DNA of 64,000 nucleotides from Aristolochia californica (lineage: Eukaryota; Streptophyta; Magnoliopsida; Piperales; Aristolochiaceae). The notes below the pieces were generated by a model that saw only the letters and a program-made list of their open reading frames with translations, searched no databases and had not been told where the DNA came from. Shown here one piece after another: positions 1 to 11,400 of this stretch (position 1 is the stretch's first letter; each line of letters starts with the position of its first letter). The position numbers and the translations under genes were made by a program. The stretch spans positions 13,155,782-13,219,781 of the forward strand of contig JARWKL010000003.1 in assembly GCA_029961685.1 (NCBI GenBank). Reading direction: 5' to 3'.

Positions 1-42
1 TTAGGGGGAGAATGTGAAGCTATGTGAAATAATTGCATTTAT

Positions 43-1060
43 GGCTTAAAACAAAGTCTAGGGGCTTGGTTTGATAAATTTAGTACAGTAGTTACAACCT
101 CGATTTTGTACAAAATCACTACAATTATTCCTTATTTGTTTTATATCGATCAACTAGACTTGTGGTACTTGTGATGTATGTAAATGATATTGTATCGTTG
201 GGAAGTGACACTAAGGGAACTGAACTAAAGACATATCTTACAACACATTTTCAGACCGAGGATCTTGGTTCCTTAAAATATTTTTTGGGAATTGAAGTTG
301 CTAAGCATAAGGAAGGTGTGGTATTGTCTCAAGTATGGGTTATAGGAGCTAAACCAGTAGAGACACCTATGGGAAGTGGCCAAAATATGTTTGATGAAGA
401 GAGCCCTTTATTGAGAGACAAGACCATGTACATAAGATGGGTTGGGGAATTGATCTACGCAACAGTGACAAGACCAAACATTTTTTTTCAAATAGTGTTG
501 TGATTCATTCATGGAAAATACTCGCAAGATTCATCTTAAAGCCACTCAGAGAATTATGTTATTTGAAGGGAGCCCTAGAAAAGGACTATTATATACACCC
601 CATGAACACTTAAAGGTTAAAAGGTACGCAAATGCAGACTATGCAAGATCTAAAATGCATAGGAAATCTACTACAGGATTTTGCATATTTGTTGGAAGAA
701 ATCTCAGAAGTTGGAACAGCAAGAAGCAGAATGTTGTAACTCGTTCATGTGTCAAGGCAGAGTATTGTTTTATGACCCACACAGCAAGTGAGCTTATGTG
801 GGTAAACTCAATGTTAAAAAGGTTAATATTAGCCTCTGAAGATCTAATGGTGTAGAAGTGTGATAAAGAAGCAGCCATTTTTTATTGCAAGTAACCCTGC
901 CTTGTATGAAAGTACTCAGCATATAGAGATATATCTTCATTTTGTTAGAAATACAGTGATATGGGGGAAAATAGTTACTCCCTAAGTACCAAAACGCTTG
1001 GAATATAAGATTTCAGTAATTTGTGTACCAAGTTGGGGCTACTTGAAAGATATAGCCCAG
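43..1060 (+). pseudogene. Ty1/copia relic: reverse transcriptase C-half and RNase H
   Basis: Decayed 3' part of a copia pol gene. The frame opens in the RT with YGLKQS...WFDKFS, passes the polymerase motif as YVNDIV (family form YVDDIV, so the first catalytic Asp is now Asn) and FLGIEV, and after a frame change near 500 continues into RNase H with YANADYARSKMHRKSTTGFC and the KAEY motif. Several frames are needed and stops are present, so it cannot make a working enzyme. It ends at a purine tract and probably an LTR. It lies left of the PRMT4 exons and may sit inside a long PRMT4 intron. Confidence 0.85.
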
Positions 1061-1061
1061 A

Positions 1062-1091
1062 TTGAGAGAGGGGGGGGGGGGGGGGGGGGGG
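1062..1091 (+). repeat. Copia polypurine tract expanded into a 22-G run
   Basis: The purine tract that normally primes plus-strand synthesis just before a copia 3' LTR. GAGAGA is followed by 22 uninterrupted G (1070-1091). Other copia tracts in the window have only 4 to 6 G. The long run is either a slippage expansion or an assembly artefact. Confidence 0.6.
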
Positions 1092-1425
1092 TGGATGGGA
1101 GGTTAGAGATTAGGAGTATTTCAATCATTACAGAAGTGCTTAATTAAAACAGAGGAGTTAAGAATGTCCAAAAATAGGGTGTTTAGAAGGGCCGAAGATG
1201 TAACTTTTCTTTTGTTTTCTGCTGTACATGTCCACCTATGAGGGGCATTTTGATCCTTATGTATTTTCCACTTAAATGATATCAATAAAAGAATTAGGTT
1301 TTGATCTTTGACCACTAATGTGAGTGCTGCGCAACGCATATTCTTTCATTCCTCTTCTCTCCCTTATTTCTTCTTTTTGCTTCAATTTCTCTGTAATCAT
1401 CCAACTTTTCAATATGCACATATAT
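1092..1425 (+). repeat. Probable 3' LTR of the 43-1060 copia relic
   Basis: Starts with TG directly after the purine tract and contains an AT-rich centre followed by a pyrimidine-rich part (1345-1400), as in the other copia LTRs here. I found no clear CA end, second copy or target duplication, so the right border is a guess. Confidence 0.35.
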
Positions 1426-1547
1426 GATGTTAAGGTACCATTAAGAAGCTCATCACAAATTAACAAGTAATTTTGTGGATACACATTTGCATGAGTAATT
1501 TGGTGGATACTCGTCCGCAAGAGTAATTTGGTGAATACTCATTTCCT

Positions 1548-2355
1548 GGATACCTTCGACTACAAACTTTTCTACATCTAGTTTCTCTTCTGCTTCACGC
1601 CTTTCGTATCAAAGAACAAACCTAGTGTTAAGTTGTGGAGCCTAATCAACGCTTTATGCTGAGTCTGTACGTGGATCAACCTTAAGGGCAGAGTAATTTC
1701 CACGATATATTGACCGTTGTTTTATTAAGGGCAGTTTGGGAATTTCACTCTTGTAAAGTGGTTGCCCTAGTTTTCTCTTCATAATGGGGGGGAGGGGGGG
1801 CGCTATTAGGGTTTTGTCATCATCACAAAGAAGAACTTTGACTTGCAATCTGAGAGAGGTTACAGAAAAACACATGTAAGTGTGTGCAATTTCTCTTTGT
1901 AAGTTATTTCATCTTCAACAGCGAAAGACAGGAGAAAGTCTCACCTTGAAGCGAACCTATATAAATCTTGTTGTATTTTCATGTTTCCTTTTCCTTTCTT
2001 TCGCAATTATTATTATTGCTCTCGTTAGTTTGGAATTAAGGCGTCTAATTCCTAACACCTAGGTTGGGCTTTTTAGCTCTCACTGACTACACAATACATT
2101 AGGGCTCCACAATCTTAACAAATCATATTTATCTTTTAAGTATTACTTGGTCGTTCCCTGGTTACTTAAGAAGCAAGCAAATCATACATCAGTATCATAA
2201 GAACGGAGTCTTCCGAAAGGATACCTTCGACTACAGAGTTTTCTACATCTGGTTTCTCTTCTGTTTCACAACTTTGTATCAAAGAACAAAACTAGTTTGG
2301 GGTTTTTAGCTCTCACTGGCTACACACTACATTAGGGCTTCACAATATTAACAAA
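1548..2355 (+). repeat. Local direct duplication, first copy split by a solo LTR
   Basis: Copy 1 runs 1548-1625 and resumes at 2058 to about 2123; copy 2 runs 2219-2355. Both begin GGATACCTTCGACTACA and end with CTACACA(C/A)TACATTAGGGCT(T/C)CACAAT. The family A LTR (1626-2057) sits in copy 1 only, so copy 2 shows the unoccupied target site. The duplication is therefore older than the LTR insertion, or regenerated the empty site. Confidence 0.8.
1626..2057 (+). mobile_element. Solo LTR, family A, copy A1
   Basis: 432-bp LTR beginning TGTTAAGTTGTGGAGCC and ending CCTAACA. It is flanked on both sides by the perfect 5-bp duplication CCTAG (1621-1625 and 2058-2062). There is no internal domain, so the element was probably removed by LTR-LTR recombination. 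Further copies are at 18165-18550 (same strand) and 28111-28614 (opposite strand). A G-rich stretch (about 1786-1801) lies inside it. Confidence 0.9.
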
Positions 2356-2822
2356 TATTCTAGTGAGCGCAATAGTATCATGCACAAGCAGACCCGCTAG
2401 CAACAAACTTGGTCAAATTTTTAACGCAAATAGTTATGAGAGGCCTGTAACAGAAGCAAATAATCAACTAGACCATGAACAGGTAGGTCCTCTAGACCTA
2501 TAAATGGGTCTACATTCAATCTATGATGAAATTTCATGACAAAATCATTATTTCTGTACCATGGAGTTCTTATCAAGCTTTGTCTAACTAAAACTGCATT
2601 TATAAAGTTAAAAAGTACAATTTAAAGCGAGAGACACAAACTCCATAAAACAGTGTAAAGACTTCAACTGCCCCAAACCTAAGTAGCCGAGAGAGACCTC
2701 AGGGAAGTTGCCACGTGGATTACATAGAATAGACAAACTTTCCAAGTAATATAGTAACTGGAAGAAGCCACATCCAATTGAGAAAGAAGCAAATAATATT
2801 TACAGTCATCTGCAAAGCTTAC
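2058..2822. other. No gene seen: duplication remnant and 3'-side PRMT4 intron sequence
   Basis: After the duplication copies nothing coding is recognisable. On the minus strand a good donor (GTAAGC) follows PRMT4 exon 12 at 2822, so this stretch would be the start of intron 12. No THW-loop exon of the PRMT family is visible here on the minus strand. Confidence 0.5.
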
Positions 2823-5800
2823 CTCCCATTGAACAAGACATCAAACCAACATGCAAGCCCATGTATCCTAGTCCCAACAGCAGCTTTGAAACTTAAGGGG
2901 ATGTCAAATTCATATAGCTCCTCTTCCTAAAAAGAAAAAGATGATGTGTATATTTAAGAGAGAGAGAGAGAGAGAGAATCTTAGATAGATCAGGTAATAG
3001 TTCATTGTTCTTAATGAAATATAACGCAACAGCCAGATACAGAAACGAAAAACCATTCACATAATCTAGGTTACCATGAACATTAAGGTAGATTATATGT
3101 CATTGTAATTTCAACTAAGTTATAGATGCACTAAAATTGTTTATCAAATGGGATCATTAAGCATATGCCTAATGTCATTGCCTCAAATATGTAAGACATG
3201 TTTCGTGACTTACCTTCAGAGTCATGAAATCTAATGTATGGGTAACTGCTGGAGCCACCAACAATCTTGGATCAAAAGCATCTACTACAGGCTGCATATA
3301 AACCCAACTTCATACATCTCATCCAATTAACAGGTGCAGTAAAAGGCAATTAAATGCAGCATTAGTAAAAACATAAAATACTGTCAAAGTTTTAGATTGT
3401 ATTATCAAAACAGGAAGATCAGCCATTTACAATCAGCGCAAAACATCAGTTCCAAATTATGGTAGGACAATTTATAAAAAGACTCGCCAATTCATGAAAA
3501 TTCTAACAGATATACAAGCAATCAGACAAACCTGAGAAAAATATCCCTGAAATGCAGATCCATGTAAAGGGGTAAGATCAACCCCATAGTAATTATGCTG
3601 CTGCCAAAAGAGGGACTGGAACAATAAAAAGAAAAGAAAAGAATAAAATTTAGTTAAGATGCCTTAAACAAAGCCAGCCAAAAATTCACCACATTTTGCA
3701 TGGTAAAATTGCTGATACATAAAACACTTAATACCATACTATAAACCAGACAGTTGTGAAAGTGTAGTGCGAAAGTCAGCATAGCTTGGTTCCAAAAACA
3801 TGGGAATGATATGAATCTTTTTATTATCATCACATCCGAGAAGCACAAAATGGAAATGATCTCACTGTCAAAGCTAAACTAATAGTTTAGTGCCATAACA
3901 TACAACTCTATGGCATACATCATGAAAAATGCATCATGTTAAGATATCAGAAGAAACAAAATGGACAGACAATCTCCAGAAGGTACCTTGTTTGCTATTT
4001 CAACATACAAGAATTCATCACTGAAGGGAGCCAAGTGTATCCTAGAAGAATGACCAATTTAGGGAGTCAGGCTAGCATCTGTGAGTTGTAGGAACAAAAA
4101 AATAATACAAGCACTATTTTCAAAAAACAACAATAATAATAACAGCATACAATTTAACACCACAAATCCAGGGAAAACACATTTAAAAAACCAGGAAACA
4201 ATCTATGCATAAAGTAACAATGAAGCAGCAGAATAGAATGGATAATAAATCATCAATGAGCACACAGAGATCAAATCCATGTAAAGTTACTAAATTTTTA
4301 ACAATACATTAAATAATACTGAAGACTGAAAAAAATGTTATATTTTAATAAAAGTAACAAGGAACAGAAAAGTAAGAAAATCCAAGATCAAGGAGACCGA
4401 AGCAAAACTTGACAGACCTTCAAGGTTTAAAAAGGTAACACAAGCTTCTCATATAAATAACATAGATGATAACTCAAGCACATTTAATCCTTGATTACAA
4501 CTCATCTCACTTTATCACGGAGGTCGAAGGGAGAATTTATGTGGCCGACTCCAAAAGCACTGAGACCTTCAAGGTTTAAAAAGGTAACACATGCTTCTCA
4601 TATAAATAACATAGATGATAACTCAAGCATACTTAATCCTTGATTACAATGCATTCCATTTTAGCATGGAGGTTAAAGGGGAGAATTCATGTGGCCTACT
4701 CCAAAAGCACTGATAATGAAGAAATAAAGGAGAAATAAAGGAGCAGGTGGGAAGGGGTACAATTTACAAAAATAAAAAGCAGGACTTTGAAACTAAGCAT
4801 GAAAAAAAGGACGCTAATTGATAAGGAGACACAACAAAGTGCTTGTTCATCACCAAAAATTGAAGTGTGCAAATAAAGCTACAAGTGGTTTCTTTTCTAA
4901 TTGATTGGTGACTAACAGTTTATCACACAAGCTGTGGCTATTTGCTTCACATTATCACCACCAACACTTAAATTTTCTAGTAAAGCTTTAAGTAATTTCT
5001 TTTTCTATTTGACTGGTGATTTACCACACAAGATAAGGCCATTGAAGAGTTCCTAGCCAAAAAATATCCACCAGAAGCACCTTTTTCCCTCAAAATGAAT
5101 AAAGATGTAAAATAAGAATATAGAAAGATCAAGTCAAGGTTGCATCACCGCCCAATTGTTGGAAACATTTTCCCATTGGGAACAAGAAACCGATCTCTTG
5201 CAATTACATATGACTCTAGCATTCTTTCATTGACAAGTAAAGTGCCTGAAGAAAACTAAAAAAAGTGAATTAGTTGCACAAGGTAAAAAATCAGCTTTCC
5301 TATTAAGTAAACAAGAAAATGGTATACACAGAATAAAAATGATAAGCCTTGTAGGCACAACAATAATATACATACATTGTTCAAAATACAAAGAAAAGAG
5401 ATTAGATACACAAGGAATAATACAAAGCAAACAAATACTAATAAAATGTGCAGCACAAACTGGTGATAAACTGAGATGTCTCTACCTATAAACATTTCCA
5501 CAAACTTGGGCCACTCACTAGAAATCCAGCAGATCACCAATGGCACAGTCCACATCACATTTTGGAACTATACTATTAATGTTGGGCAGGTTCTTTTCAA
5601 ATTGACTAGGCAAATTTAGGAAGTGTCTTTTCGCAAAAGATCTTTCCAAATGTAGATTAGGCCATGGGCTCGAGGGCCACATTGGGGGTTCCTAATGTCA
5701 GGTCTTGAGTTCAACTCTCACCAGGGGAAAAGGCTGTAGTGTGTATAATAAACATTCAAAAAGAAAAAAAGGAACGATCCTCCCAAGAGCAAAGCAACAC

Positions 5801-8380
5801 TTCAATGTATGGGCAAACGATTTTCCCATAATCAAGTAACTAGCCTAAGATGTGGAATACATGTACTCCCAAAGTACGGTGGGCCTTTGGCCCTCAAACA
5901 TATACAAAACTATATCTTGAAACCAAATGGTTAATTACAAGGATGCCTACGTACTCAAAATGATATTACAGCTTCCTTGATTAGATTGGAAGTCTTCAAA
6001 TTGTATTACAAGTGTTTTTTTTCTATAATATTGGTAATGATTTGTTCACAGTTGAAAATTGATCACACAAGATATAGTTATAGTACAAGGTGTGCACAAC
6101 TTGAGAATATCCACGACAAGCTTTTCTAAGTTTCAGAAAGTTTTTTCGTTTTCAAAACAATCTAAACATATACATATCTAAAACAACAGTATAGGAAGGT
6201 CAATGTCATAATAGTTTCATCTCCTATTTGTTGGAAATATTTTTCCACTGGGAACAAGCAACAAATAACAAGCAAAAGAAACTACATCTGAAGGTCAAAC
6301 TAATAATACAATAAGATGACTCTCCTAGCCAGCGGTTTTCTCCCAAGCATTAATTAGGATAAGAGAAGTTTTCAATAAAAAAAAAAAAAAAACCTTCACC
6401 CAGATAATCACTGGAAGACCCAGCATAAAGTATCAACAATAGAGAAGCTTGTCAAACCAAAGAAGAAAGAGTACAAGAATCAATACATTCCCATTGGTGT
6501 GGATTCAAAACAAATTGAACAAGCCACCCAATTGGAATAACAAAATTCCAATTATAATGGTATGTTTTAAAGGGAACACCAAAATAATGTCAATTCAAAT
6601 TGTGGATCTCTAAAAGCATAGTATTGGTCTCAAGATCCACATTAGGTTAATTTTAATAATAACAAACACTTAGCAAGTGACGGACAAGTTTGATTGAGCT
6701 TAAATGGCAAAAAAAGTTTTAGACAAAAAGTTGGCAGAACATTCATTCAACTAGGCAGGAACTGGCCATAGAAAAAGGCTATCCAAACGCCTACCTTCAG
6801 CCATCTGACCGATAAAGAGAGAGAAAACTCTTTGTTGTGTTCTGTCCACCAAAATGTCTAAACGGCTAACCCAAGGAAGGTTAGAAGAGAAAAGAAGGAA
6901 ACACTGCACTGCCAAGAACACCATTCAAACAAACAAGCATCCTTCCAAACTACCTAGAGAGAGATAAGTCTTTGTAAGAGTTCACTCGCCCAAGCATCTG
7001 AACAACCAATCCAAAGAAGTCAATAGACCAAAAGAAAGAAAAGTCATTGTAAAGAACCTTTCAACCAAGCGTCCGAACAGTATCCCCCCCCATTGAAGTC
7101 AACATTTTTTAATGGCCTAATAGAAGAAAAAGTATATGTTTAAACCTCAAAAAGGCCTTGTATGAGTTAAAACAAGCACCTAGAGTCTGGTATGATAGAC
7201 TGAGTCAAACTATGATTGAAATTGAATTTTCTAGAAGAAAGGTGGATACCACACTGCTTTTTTTTTTTGAAGAAGTGTGTAAATAGATTAAAAGAGAAGA
7301 GTAAGTACAAACAAACCTAGGACGGAGGGTTTTCCTCCACAACAAGGTGTTGGAGTGAAATGCCTGCCTTGGCCTGGGTGTCTGCCAAGTGATTGGCAGA
7401 GCGAGAAATGTGCTTCAAATTACAATTCAAATGAGAAATTAAATTACAAATTTCCGAATGCATCACCCAATGACGCCACGGGGGCCTGATGGATTTTGCA
7501 CACCAGTTGAGGACCACCTTTGAGTCACCTTCAATGCAAAGTGGACCCGAGAGATGATTTGAAAAAAATTTGATTCCGTTTAGCAGTCCTAATAATTCAG
7601 TTGTTGTGGAATCAAAGTTTCCAAGGGGGGCCTGCATAAGAGAAGAGGGGATCGTCGTTTGCATTGTGTACAACTCCTTTGTAGCCCGCAAGATCAGGGC
7701 AACCAAGAGCACTCCCATCAAAGTTACAGCTTGAAGTGTCCCAGTGTTGGTGGGGTCCAAATAGCCATGACCGGTGGGCGAGAGGGCTGAGAGAGACCTG
7801 CAACTAACTGCCAATTTTCCCTGAAGTTGGTGCCGCTAAAAATTTCTGAATTCTTTTCGGATAAGGAGCCAAATAAATACTTGGCCCTATATTGCTCAGT
7901 CAGAACTTCAACTAGGGAATTTCCTCATGTTTCTTTCTTTCCATAGTACCCATAGGATATGACCAATACCACATGATATAATCATTTTTCCTAACTTTGG
8001 GAGTCTGGAATCAATAAGTGAGAGGATAGTAGCTGATAGATTTGTTGCAGCACAGTTTTGGAGCCCAATTTTATTTAAAAGAGAGGTCCAGACCGAATGA
8101 CACAATGGCATGATAGGAGAATGTGGTTGGCTGTTTCTGCAGCAACTTTACAAAAAGAGCAAAGTGGATCTTGGATTTGGGCACCCCTCCAGATTAAAGA
8201 ATCAAATGTAAGGATTTTATTTCTGCAGGCAGTCCAAATGAAAAATTTTGCACATGGCGGGCCAAAGAGGTTCCAGGCTGAGGCCACAGGGTGTTTTGGA
8301 TGGGTTTTGGATGTGTTGTATAGGAAGTTGTAGGCGAGTGTTTATTAAGAAGTTTGGAAAAAACAAAATTTGACAAGTTT

Positions 8381-8443
<63 letters not shown>

Positions 8444-11400
8444 GATTGGAGTAAATGGGAAAAAGAACAAGGGAGCTCAAGAGAAGGAAGTTCAAGAAGA
8501 GGTCACAATCTCTAAGCTAAAGAGGAAGGTAGAGAAAGGAGGACAACCCATATCACTGTAGTAAGAGAGGAAAGGATTCACGAGTACCAATAATGCTTCT
8601 TCCACACCAATGACATTGGCACATTTTGAGATGATCCACATTTAGAGAGGACATAGTCATTGGGCCAAAGCCAACAAACAGCATGGTAATAGGAAAGATG
8701 AAGAAGAAGAAAAATGAAGAAAATGAGAAATCCCAGGAAGAAAAAGAAGAGTAAAATTTAGAAGTAAAGAAGGATGATGAAGATGGGAGATCATCTGGAT
8801 TTGTGCCCCCTATGAGCAGCCTTTAGGTAGATGAGAACTTAGAAAGTGATAAGATAGAGAAAGAAACAGAAAAAGAAGTGGAGCCAAATGTCGAACTACG
8901 AAAGGAAGAGGAGTAGAAAAGAGTGAGAAAGATGGGGCAACAAATGAAGAGAATGAAACAAGAAAGGCACTAAAAGAGGTAGTAGAAATGGACATGGATA
9001 ACAAAGAAATTGGCAAAGAAGAGGATACAAAAGAAGGAAAAGAAAATGAGGAAGGCAAGGCATAAAAGGATATTGGAAAGGGAAGTGAAAAGGAAAAGGA
9101 CAGATGGGAGTAATTGATATAATGAGAGTGACAAACAAACCCAAGTGGAGGTTGAACCAACTAAAGGGAGAATCCTACTAGGGCCATTATACCATATCGA
9201 CCACTAGTTTTTCCATTCTGAAAGCCAGTATTAGATAAGGAGATTCCACCTCAGAGGGGACTCCATCACATAAAAGAGCATCTAGTAAATCCACAATTCA
9301 TTCCCCCTCTTGTAGTTGATTCATCGAAGGGAATGACCTCTGACAGCAAGAAGAGGAGAACAGCAACCGCCACCTTTACCAAGTTCATTGCTGGTCATGT
9401 CGCCCACATGGAGCAAACATGTCGACCAGGCAAGAACTGTCGAAACGCCCCATTAAAGGATAAACGGTAGCTCAAGACCGAAGGTAGACCACTACCTTTA
9501 ACCCTCTAACCGATCAAGAGAGAGAGAAAGCTCCATCTGAAATTCCATCCACTAGAACATCCCAACGACCAGCCTAGGAAATGCTAGAAGAGAAAAGAAG
9601 GAAAAGTTATTGCTAAGAATACCATTCGAATGAACAAGCATATGTCTAAACGACCAAGAGAAACAAAAGTCTCTACACAGGTCCATTCACCCAAGCATTT
9701 GAACGACCAATTCAAAGAACCAACAATTCAAAAGAAAGAAAAGCCACTATGAAGAGCCGTTCGAATTGTCCAAAGAGGCCGAATGACCAAAGCAAAAATA
9801 AAAAAAGGACATGTCCTAAGACTCTTCAGACGAACAAGAAACATTTAGGGGTGTCAACGGATCCAGATTTGATCCATATCTGAATCCGAAATTACGGACA
9901 TTCGAATTTTTTATTTTTTTGGACTGAATTCTGATATACAAAAGACATTCGATTTAAATTTGAAAAGCCACCAAGAAGAACCGTTCGACAAAGTGCTTCT
10001 ATCCAAAGAAGCTGAACAACCAAAGCAAAAAAATAAATAAATAAATGTCCTAAGACTCTTCAAATGGACTAGAAACATTTAGGGGTGTCAACGGATCCGG
10101 ATTTGATCCAGATCTGAATCCGGAATTTCGGATAAATTTGATTTTTTTTTTGGACTGAATTCAGATATACAAAAGACTCGATTTAAATTTGAATCGGAAT
10201 CGGAATGGATGGATCGAATCCGGTAAATATCCAGATCCGAAATATTACATTCATTTCAGAAGAAATTATCCTCTATAAACATGCACAAAGGATCCAACAA
10301 AGTAATTCAAGTAACATAATTGCCTCATAATCAGAAGCCCTGAGTTCTGTCCTGCACAAAATCAATTTTCCTTTACACAACAGCCTGATTTGCTACTTCT
10401 AAATCTACTACAAATGTAGCACAACCTCACACAATAATATGCTTACATAGGCATGTCAGAGTGGTTCCGTCCACTCTTGTTAGAGTTTGTGTTCTGAGTT
10501 AGATACTTGGTTTTCCGCACCTTAAACGATTAGTCTTTTCGGGTTGTATTGGTTAGGTATTTGACTCAGAACTTCGTAGTTAAGCGAGCCTGGGCGAGAG
10601 TAATTCTAGGATGGGTAACCTCCTGGGATGTACTCTTGCCTAGGACTTTGACATGGTATCAGAGCTAGGCACGCCACGGCCCGCGTTCGTATCCCATGAG
10701 AAGCGGCTCCAGAATGGGCGGGGTGGGTGTCAGAGTGGTTCCGTCCACTCTTGTTAGAGTTTGTGGTATGAGTTAGGTACATGGTTTTCCGCACCTTAAA
10801 CGGCTAGTCTTTTCGGGTTGTATTGGCTAAGTATCTGACTCAGAACTTCGTAGTTAAGCGAGCCTAGGCGAGAGTAATTCTAGGATGGGTGACCTCCTAG
10901 GAAGTACTCTTGCCTAGGACTTTGACAAGGCAAAGAAAAGAATTCGGATAGGCTCATTGGACACAAGCACAAATCCTTTAAGAAAGAAATGAGACACTGC
11001 GTACCCATGGGCTCTGAAATGAGTATATCTGCTTTTTCAGGCAGCTCGACATCCTCAACTTTGCCTTTGATAATCTGTGGTTTCAAGAACAAAAGATCTC
11101 AAATGTATAAATATAGAAAAGGTTATGCCTGCACTAAAATCAAGTAGTTAACCATGAAATGAAAGAACAACACAAGACCGTTATTCTTTGTCCCAATGAT
11201 GGATTTCCTGCTATCAGTCTGCGTGCATGTTCAGCCATTTCAGATGCCTCCACAGCATAAACATGTCGTGCACCAGCCTAGATTGACAAGAAGACAACTT
11301 TCCTCAACAGCACTTCAAGATGAAAATGGCCTCCAGAAAATATGAGATAGTATCCTCAGTAAACAGCACGCCCTTACATACCTGAGCTGCAAATAATGAA

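Larger units (their letters stand above)
10454..10927 (+). mobile_element. Complete Cassandra-type TRIM with 5S rRNA in both LTRs
   Basis: 474-bp element: LTR 10454-10653, internal part of 74 bp, LTR 10728-10927. Each LTR is exactly 200 bp, begins TGTCAGAGTGG and ends CTTTGACA. Target duplication AGGCA is perfect (10449-10453, 10928-10932). The primer site TGGTATCAGAGCT starts directly at 10654 and a purine tract GGGCGGGG (10717-10724) lies just before the second LTR. The LTRs carry a 5S rRNA-like stretch, the hallmark of Cassandra. By my count the LTRs differ at 13 of 200 sites. It encodes no protein and must borrow enzymes. It sits antisense to PRMT4 in intron 7. Confidence 0.95.
5246..11004 (-). 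other. PRMT4 intron 7, a 5.76-kb transposon trap
   Basis: Intron between exon 7 (donor after ATGG, GTACGC) and exon 8 (acceptor CAG). It contains, from low to high coordinate: a possible SINE, a dispersed repeat, a copia RT scrap, a LINE tail, an (AT)n run, a purine-rich block, a second dispersed repeat, a tandem hAT-like repeat and a Cassandra TRIM. The exons on both sides stay in phase, so the gene tolerated these insertions. Confidence 0.85.

Noticed and set aside
2640..2725. A stretch on the minus strand with faint likeness to the missing PRMT exon (CAGTTGAAGTC after a Trp codon)
   Set aside because: Only scattered bases agree, the frame contains a stop, and there is no matching acceptor and phase. 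Not enough to call exon 13.
4414..4711. Tandem repeat as a CRISPR-like array
   Set aside because: Only two long adjacent units without spacers, in plant nuclear DNA.
8810..9160. Open frame of 116 codons, Ser/Phe/Pro-rich
   Set aside because: It is the pyrimidine-rich complement of a purine-rich block; composition alone explains it.
10545..10922. Genuine 5S rRNA genes
   Set aside because: The 5' third of 5S rRNA is missing and the blocks sit inside TRIM LTRs, so they are Cassandra sequence and not 5S genes.
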